Shown: one piece after another, positions 47,856 through 51,960 of the stretch
Layout: the number at the start of each line of letters is the position of its first letter
Position numbering within the stretch: the stretch's first letter is position 1
DNA from: an uncultured Erwinia sp.
GTDB lineage: Bacteria > Pseudomonadota > Gammaproteobacteria > Enterobacterales > Enterobacteriaceae
Direction of reading: 5' to 3'
Assembly: GCA_913775305.1 (NCBI GenBank)
Contig: CAJYIY010000107.1
Coordinates: 1-51,960, forward strand
Length of the DNA stretch: 51,960 nt
Notes under the pieces: model-generated
What the model saw: the letters and a program-made list of their open reading frames with translations, nothing else
The model's database searches: none
Told to the model about the DNA's origin: nothing
Program-made: the position numbers and the translations under genes

Positions 47856-48248
47856 ATGAAAAAATTAGAAGATACTGGTTTCTTAGTGGCTCGCATTCTG
47901 ATGCCAATTCTGTTTATCGTCGCGGGCTGGGGAAAAATCACCGGTTACGCCGGTACACAGCAGTATATGGAGGCGATGGGCGTGCCGGGCTTCTTCCTGC
48001 CGCTGACCATTCTGCTGGAGTTCGGCGGCGGTCTGGCGATTCTGTTTGGTTTCCTGACTCGTTTTACCGCGCTGTTTACCGCCGCCTTTACTCTGCTGAC
48101 GGCATTTATCTTCCACACCAATTTTGCGGAAGGCCCGAACTCCATTATGTTTATGAAAAACCTGACCATTGCCGGTGGCTACCTGCTGCTGGGACTGGTG
48201 GGGCCTGGCGCGTACAGCATCGACCGTCTGCTGGGTAAAAAGTGGTGA
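47856..48248 (+). CDS. yqjF: YqjF, DoxX-family membrane protein
   Basis: 130 aa from ATG with GGGG 7 nt upstream, the E. coli length. Four membrane segments; GKITGYAGTQQYMEAMGVPGFFLP and LEFGGGLAILFGFLTRF are typical DoxX parts. In E. coli the yqjF promoter answers to aromatic compounds such as dinitrotoluene products through YhaJ, whose gene is 1.4 kb downstream here. Confidence 0.94.
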   Translation: MKKLEDTGFLVARILMPILFIVAGWGKITGYAGTQQYMEAMGVPGFFLPLTILLEFGGGLAILFGFLTRFTALFTAAFTLLTAFIFHTNFAEGPNSIMFMKNLTIAGGYLLLGLVGPGAYSIDRLLGKKW

Positions 48249-48277
48249 TTCCACTACACTTATCACAGTGAAAAATT

Positions 48278-48304
48278 CAGGGCGAGGATCATATCCTCGC
48301 CCTG
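48278..48304 (+). terminator. 12-bp hairpin between yqjF and yqjG
   Basis: CAGGGCGAGGAT and ATCCTCGCCCTG pair perfectly with a CAT loop. Only GCAATTT follows, so termination would be partial. It may stabilise the yqjF mRNA or set the yqjF:yqjG ratio. Confidence 0.7.
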
Positions 48305-48322
48305 GCAATTTAGGGAGGAACG

Positions 48323-49309
48323 ATGGGACAGCTTATTGATGGCGTATGGCATGATAACTGGTATGACACTGAATCTACCGGCGGCCGCTTTAAACGTTCA
48401 GAATCGGTATTCCGGAACTGGGTCACGGCCGACGGTAACGCCGGTCCGCACGGTAAAGGTGGCTTTCGCGCCGAAGCCGACCGCTACCATCTGTATGTAT
48501 CCCTCGCGTGCCCGTGGGCACATCGCACGCTGATTATGCGCCAGCTGAAAGGGCTGGAAGCGATGATTTCAGTATCCGTTGTTCATCCGCTGATGCTGGA
48601 GAACGGCTGGAGCTTTGACGAAGACTTCCCCGACGTTACCGGCGACAGCCTGTATCAGAACGAATATCTGTATCAGCTGTACCTGCATGCCGATCCAACC
48701 TACACCGGCCGCGTAACGGTGCCAGTACTGTGGGACAAGCATCAACACACCATCGTCAGCAATGAATCCGCCGATATCATCCGCATGTTCAACAGCGCGT
48801 TTGACGGCGTGGGTGCCCGCGCCGGAGATTATTATCCTGCCGAACTGCGTGAAGAAATTGATGAACTGAACGGCTGGATCTACGACACAGTCAATAACGG
48901 CGTATACAAGGCAGGTTTTGCCACCAGCCAGCCTGCCTATGATGAAGCGGTCACCGCGCTGTTCAACTCGCTGGAGCGCCTGGAGCAGATTCTCGGGCAG
49001 CGGCGCTACCTGACCGGCGATCGCCTGACCGAAGCCGATATACGCCTGTGGACCACGCTGGTTCGCTTCGACCCGGTTTACGTCACCCACTTTAAATGCG
49101 ACAGGCATCGCATCGGTGACTACCTCAACCTGAACGGCTTCCTGCGTGAGATTTATCAGCTGCCGGGCATTGCAGGCACGGTCAATCTGCCGCATATCCG
49201 TCACCACTACTATCGCAGCCATAAAACGATCAACCCGAACGGGGTGATTTCGGTCGGCCCGGCATTTAACTGGGACGAACCGCACGGCCGCGATGAGCGT
49301 TTTGCCTGA
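48323..49309 (+). CDS. yqjG: YqjG, glutathionyl-hydroquinone reductase
   Basis: 328 aa, same length as in E. coli. An omega/xi-class glutathione transferase that removes glutathione from glutathionyl-hydroquinones. The active-site Cys63 lies in SLACPWAHRT; the family signature RFD(P)VY (TTLVRFDPVYVTHFKC) is in the C-terminal helical domain. GGGAGGAACG is a strong ribosome binding site. Its link with yqjF, yhaJ and the pirin yhaK suggests quinone handling. Confidence 0.96.
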   Translation: MGQLIDGVWHDNWYDTESTGGRFKRSESVFRNWVTADGNAGPHGKGGFRAEADRYHLYVSLACPWAHRTLIMRQLKGLEAMISVSVVHPLMLENGWSFDEDFPDVTGDSLYQNEYLYQLYLHADPTYTGRVTVPVLWDKHQHTIVSNESADIIRMFNSAFDGVGARAGDYYPAELREEIDELNGWIYDTVNNGVYKAGFATSQPAYDEAVTALFNSLERLEQILGQRRYLTGDRLTEADIRLWTTLVRFDPVYVTHFKCDRHRIGDYLNLNGFLREIYQLPGIAGTVNLPHIRHHYYRSHKTINPNGVISVGPAFNWDEPHGRDERFA

Positions 49310-49324
49310 CCCTGCCCGTTAACA

Positions 49325-49352
49325 TTCGGGGCGATTTTCATTTCGCCCCGAA
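49325..49352 (+). terminator. Stem-loop after yqjG
   Basis: TTCGGGGCG and CGCCCCGAA (9 bp, 10-nt loop) just after the yqjG stop. No T run follows (ACGATCC), so it may act with a factor or protect the 3' end. Confidence 0.55.
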
Positions 49353-49466
49353 CGATCCGCACCCTTTATTGATCTGGAACAAATTCCCGCGATTCGCACC
49401 TACGTATCTTTATTGATGTAAACGCAAATGTGGATTAACCGGAAGCCATCTTCCTGGAGCGGAACC

Positions 49467-49607
49467 ATGATCAAAACTCTCTCATTCTGCCTGGCCGTCG
49501 TCATGCTGTGCTACGTTGCCTTCGTCGGTCACTACTACTACGAAACTTACTCAACGTTCACCGACCTTGAGCATTCTCAGGAAAGCACTGCCAACCCTGC
49601 GCCGTAA
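49467..49607 (+). CDS. Small single-span membrane protein, unrecognised
   Basis: 46 aa: MIKTLSFCLAVVMLCYVAFV then GHYYYETYSTFTDLEHSQES and TANPAP. One membrane helix (about 3-21) with an inside-positive start, then a tyrosine-rich and acidic tail. GGAGCGGAACC before the ATG is a good ribosome binding site (GGAG 7 nt away). Too short for usual gene finders. It lies alone between yqjG and yhaJ, where E. coli has other genes. Function unknown; a homologue search in Erwiniaceae would decide whether it is conserved. Confidence 0.7.
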   Translation: MIKTLSFCLAVVMLCYVAFVGHYYYETYSTFTDLEHSQESTANPAP

Positions 49608-49629
49608 GAGATATCATCCCTGCGGGGCA

Positions 49630-50532
49630 CTATCCCTGGCGCTTCGCCAGCAGTTTAGGGATTTCCCGCAGGCACCAGGCCTTGGCTTCACCCATGCTGT
49701 CGCGCCGCCAGGCCATGATAATGTCCACTTCACGGGTGTATTCCGGACTGACCACGCGCAGACGTCCTTCAGCGATGTCCTGCTCTACCATGGGGTAAGG
49801 CATTGTGCCCACGCCCAACCCCGCCAGCAGGGCACGGTGCTTGTCTTCGATGGTGCTGACGGTCAGGCGCTGCTGCTTATCCAGCAGGGTGACGGTTAAT
49901 ACCGGCCTTTCACGCGCGGTATCCGCCACCGCGATGCCGCGATATTTCACCCGGGTGGTTTCGGAAAGCGGTTCCGGCTCCTGATGAATAGGATGATCCG
50001 GGCTGGCGACATAGACGCTCAGCAGCGAGTAGAGCTTGCGGGTATTGATCTCTGAGGACGCACGAAAATGCAGATCGGGCGCGATAACAATATCGGCACG
50101 CCCCTGCTCCAGCCGCTCCCAGGCTCCGGCCAGCACTTCGGTCATCAGCGAAACCTGAGTGTTGGCTTTATTTGCCAGCTTGTCCACCAGCGGAAACAGC
50201 AGTTCGGTAGAGACCAGCGCTTCAATGGCAATCGTCAGATGCGTTTCCCAGCCGCGCGCCAGGGCTTCGGCGTCCGTGGTCAACTTGTCAGCGGCTTCCA
50301 GCAGTACGCGGCCTCGCTCAAGCAGCATCCGCCCGACGTTGGTGAATTTGGTGCGATGGCCGGAGCGATCAAACAATACCACGTCCAGCTCCTCCTCCAG
50401 TTTCTGCATGGTGTAGCTTAAAGCCGAAGGGACTCTACCCAGCTCATCCGCCGCGGCAGCAAAACTTCCGCGACGATCGATAGCGTCCATAACACGTAGT
50501 GCTTCAAGCGTCAGAGCACGATCTTTAGCCAT
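49630..50532 (-). CDS. yhaJ: YhaJ, LysR-family regulator
   Basis: 300 aa (E. coli 298). The helix-turn-helix part ALTLEALRVMDAIDRRGSF and FAAAADELGRVPSALSYTMQ is nearly identical to E. coli. In E. coli YhaJ controls yqjF in response to aromatic/quinone compounds and affects virulence genes in pathogens. Divergent from yhaK, so it probably controls that as well. The stretch CAGATAAT in the yhaJ-yhaK gap and CAGATTAT before yqjF could be a shared site, but this is weak. Confidence 0.95.
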   Translation of the reverse strand: MAKDRALTLEALRVMDAIDRRGSFAAAADELGRVPSALSYTMQKLEEELDVVLFDRSGHRTKFTNVGRMLLERGRVLLEAADKLTTDAEALARGWETHLTIAIEALVSTELLFPLVDKLANKANTQVSLMTEVLAGAWERLEQGRADIVIAPDLHFRASSEINTRKLYSLLSVYVASPDHPIHQEPEPLSETTRVKYRGIAVADTARERPVLTVTLLDKQQRLTVSTIEDKHRALLAGLGVGTMPYPMVEQDIAEGRLRVVSPEYTREVDIIMAWRRDSMGEAKAWCLREIPKLLAKRQG

Positions 50533-50659
50533 AGCCTTTCTCTGTCAGGAAATTTGAATATGCCGAGCAGATTAACTGGCTGGCATTCACCCGTCCAGAA
50601 ACTTACCATAACCAGATAATAAATGGTCGGCCCAGACCCGACTTATCCAGGAGAACAGC

Positions 50660-51364
50660 ATGATTGTCAGTCGTACAGCGCAACAGTGTGGCAAAGCCGA
50701 TTACGGCTGGCTTCAGGCTCGCTATACTTTCTCCTTCGGCCACTATTTCGATCCCAAATTATTAGGGTACGCCTCGCTTCGCGTACTCAATCAGGAAGTG
50801 CTGGCACCAGGGGCTTCCTTTCAACCCAGAACCTATCCAAAAGTCGATGTGCTGAACCTGATATTGCGCGGTGAGGCGGAATATCGGGACAGCGCAGGCC
50901 ATCACGAAACGGCGCGCGCCGGTGAGGCGCTGCTGCTGGCAACGCAGCCGGGGATCAGCTACAGCGAACACAATATCAGCAAAGAGAGCGACCTGACGCG
51001 GCTTCAGCTGTGGCTGGATGCCTGCCCGGAACGAGAAAATCATCGCGTACAGCGGATAAGCGTGCCTGAACGGCAAACCTGCTCACTGCTGGCCTCTCCG
51101 GACGGCAGCGAAGGCAGCCTGCAGCTGCGGCAACAGGTATGGATCTACCATATTGCATTACAGCCGGGCGAAAGTTGTCAGATGAACCTGCACGGGCCAC
51201 GGGCCTATTTGCAGTCGATTCACGGGTCCTTCAGGGCGGTTACCCATTCACGCGAACAGGAAATCCTGACCTGCGGCGACGGTGCCTTTGTGCGTGAAGA
51301 AGAGTGTGTTTTGTTAACGGCGGAAACGCCGCTGCGTGCGCTGGTGATTGATTTACCGGTATAG
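50660..51364 (+). CDS. yhaK: YhaK, pirin-family bicupin protein
   Basis: 234 aa (E. coli 233). SFGHYFDPKLLGYASLRVLNQE and FQPRTYPKVDVLNLILRGEAEYRDSAGH (key parts SFGHYFDP and LRGEAEYRDS) belong to the pirin N-terminal cupin. The pirin family includes quercetinases and redox sensors. E. coli YhaK is cytosolic, easily oxidised and lacks the usual metal. AGGAGAACAGC before ATG. Its last 12 bp overlap the TetR remnant on the other strand. Confidence 0.94.
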   Translation: MIVSRTAQQCGKADYGWLQARYTFSFGHYFDPKLLGYASLRVLNQEVLAPGASFQPRTYPKVDVLNLILRGEAEYRDSAGHHETARAGEALLLATQPGISYSEHNISKESDLTRLQLWLDACPERENHRVQRISVPERQTCSLLASPDGSEGSLQLRQQVWIYHIALQPGESCQMNLHGPRAYLQSIHGSFRAVTHSREQEILTCGDGAFVREEECVLLTAETPLRALVIDLPV

Positions 51365-51595
51365 CGGGCCTTCTGAGAGAGATTCCTGCAGCAGCGCCAC
51401 GGCCGGTTCCCCGTTTCCCTCGCGCTGCGCCATGACAATCGCCCCATCAATCATTAGCGTCAGTCGTTGCGCCAGCCGGATGTTATGCTCATCGTCAGGC
51501 AGACAGCTGGCAACAACGGCTGTCATCGCCTGTTTGTGCTGGCGTATCACCGGCAGTGATTCCGGCAGAGTCGGGTACTGATCGTCAAAAAGCAA
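51353..51595 (-). pseudogene. TetR-family regulator remnant (C-terminal part only)
   Basis: About 80 codons reading LLFDDQYPTLPE, then HKQAMTAVVASCLPDDEHN and RLTLMIDGAIVMAQREGNGE, which looks like the ligand-binding end of a TetR regulator. No helix-turn-helix part is present: upstream the frame runs into the rnpB terminator and rnpB itself. The only start is a TTG inside the terminator U tract, without ribosome binding site. So the 5' part was lost by a deletion ending at the rnpB terminator. Assignment to TetR is from sequence character. Confidence 0.65.
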
Positions 51596-51619
51596 AAAAC
51601 CCGCCGAAGCGGGTTTTTT
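51594..51619 (-). terminator. rnpB terminator
   Basis: CCCGC-CGAA-GCGGG flanked by A6 and T6, fully symmetric and thus strong on both strands. On the minus strand it follows the mature 3' end of RNase P RNA by about 10 nt, as in E. coli. It also blocks transcripts coming from yhaK. Confidence 0.96.
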
Positions 51620-51627
51620 GTCGAAGA

Positions 51628-51960
<333 letters not shown>

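Noticed and set aside
48569-49285. 238-codon minus-strand frame opposite yqjG
   Set aside because: yqjG is a full-length, conserved enzyme; the antisense frame is a shadow.

Overview
The window is a chromosomal segment from an enterobacterium, most likely the Erwinia/Pantoea side (Erwiniaceae). S21 appears identical to the E. coli protein as I remember it. The order tsaD-rpsU-dnaG-rpoD-mug and the block ygjR-sstT-uxaAB-exuR-yqjA-mzrA-yqjCDEK-yqjFG-yhaJK-rnpB follow E. coli. The DNA between them (PQQ operon, L-idonate operon, an extra galactitol-type PTS, opgB/ampH) does not. I do not name a species.

Layout. 1-6.6 kb: plsY end, tsaD, the macromolecular-synthesis operon rpsU-dnaG-rpoD with its internal terminator and a probable heat-shock promoter inside dnaG, then mug. 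6.6-15.3 kb: an isocitrate/tartrate-type dehydrogenase, a LysR regulator divergent from a small tautomerase, an outer-membrane porin, an AT-rich 0.9-kb gap, opgB (phosphoglycerol transfer to periplasmic glucans) and ampH (periplasmic penicillin-binding hydrolase). 15.3-19.8 kb: small regulators (SfsB/Ner-like, two tandem XRE paralogues with duplicated promoters), a YecA-like protein, and a four-gene operon for PTS EIIB-EIIC-EIIA plus an excisionase-like DNA-binding protein. 20.1-30.5 kb, all on the minus strand: pqqABCDEF, an M19 dipeptidase and idnD-idnO-idnT. 30.7-39 kb: fadH, a YagU-like protein, a PgeF/YfiH paralogue, rlmG, ygjP, a CBS-domain ClC protein and ygjR. 39-44.8 kb: sstT, a heptamer repeat array, uxaA-uxaB and exuR. 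45-52 kb: yqjA-mzrA, yqjCDEK, yqjF-yqjG, a new small membrane protein, yhaJ/yhaK, a TetR remnant and the 3' part of rnpB.

How the parts work together. PQQ made here would serve periplasmic glucose/gluconate dehydrogenases, whose genes are not in the window. The neighbouring idn genes import and interconvert L-idonate, 5-ketogluconate and gluconate, so periplasmic sugar oxidation and ketogluconate recovery lie side by side. The idn promoter carries a good CRP site and a GntR/IdnR-type operator, but idnR and idnK are missing. uxaAB and exuR share TGGTATAAC-type sites and cover part of galacturonate breakdown; uxaC and exuT are not here. yqjF-yqjG-yhaJ-yhaK looks like a quinone/aromatic stress group.

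The most novel-looking signals are at RNA and DNA level. The pqqA leader holds a 5' hairpin and a terminator-like hairpin, and a second terminator-like structure sits between pqqA and pqqB. The two XRE genes each have an ACTAAG-N5-CTTAGT palindrome at exactly the same distance from the start codon. Eleven tandem heptamers begin at the uxaA stop codon. A TetR C-terminal remnant abuts the rnpB terminator. I found no CRISPR array, prophage, insertion sequence or tRNA. I did not identify a wholly new multi-gene system; the PTS operon with its own DNA-binding protein and the doubly attenuated pqq operon are the best candidates.
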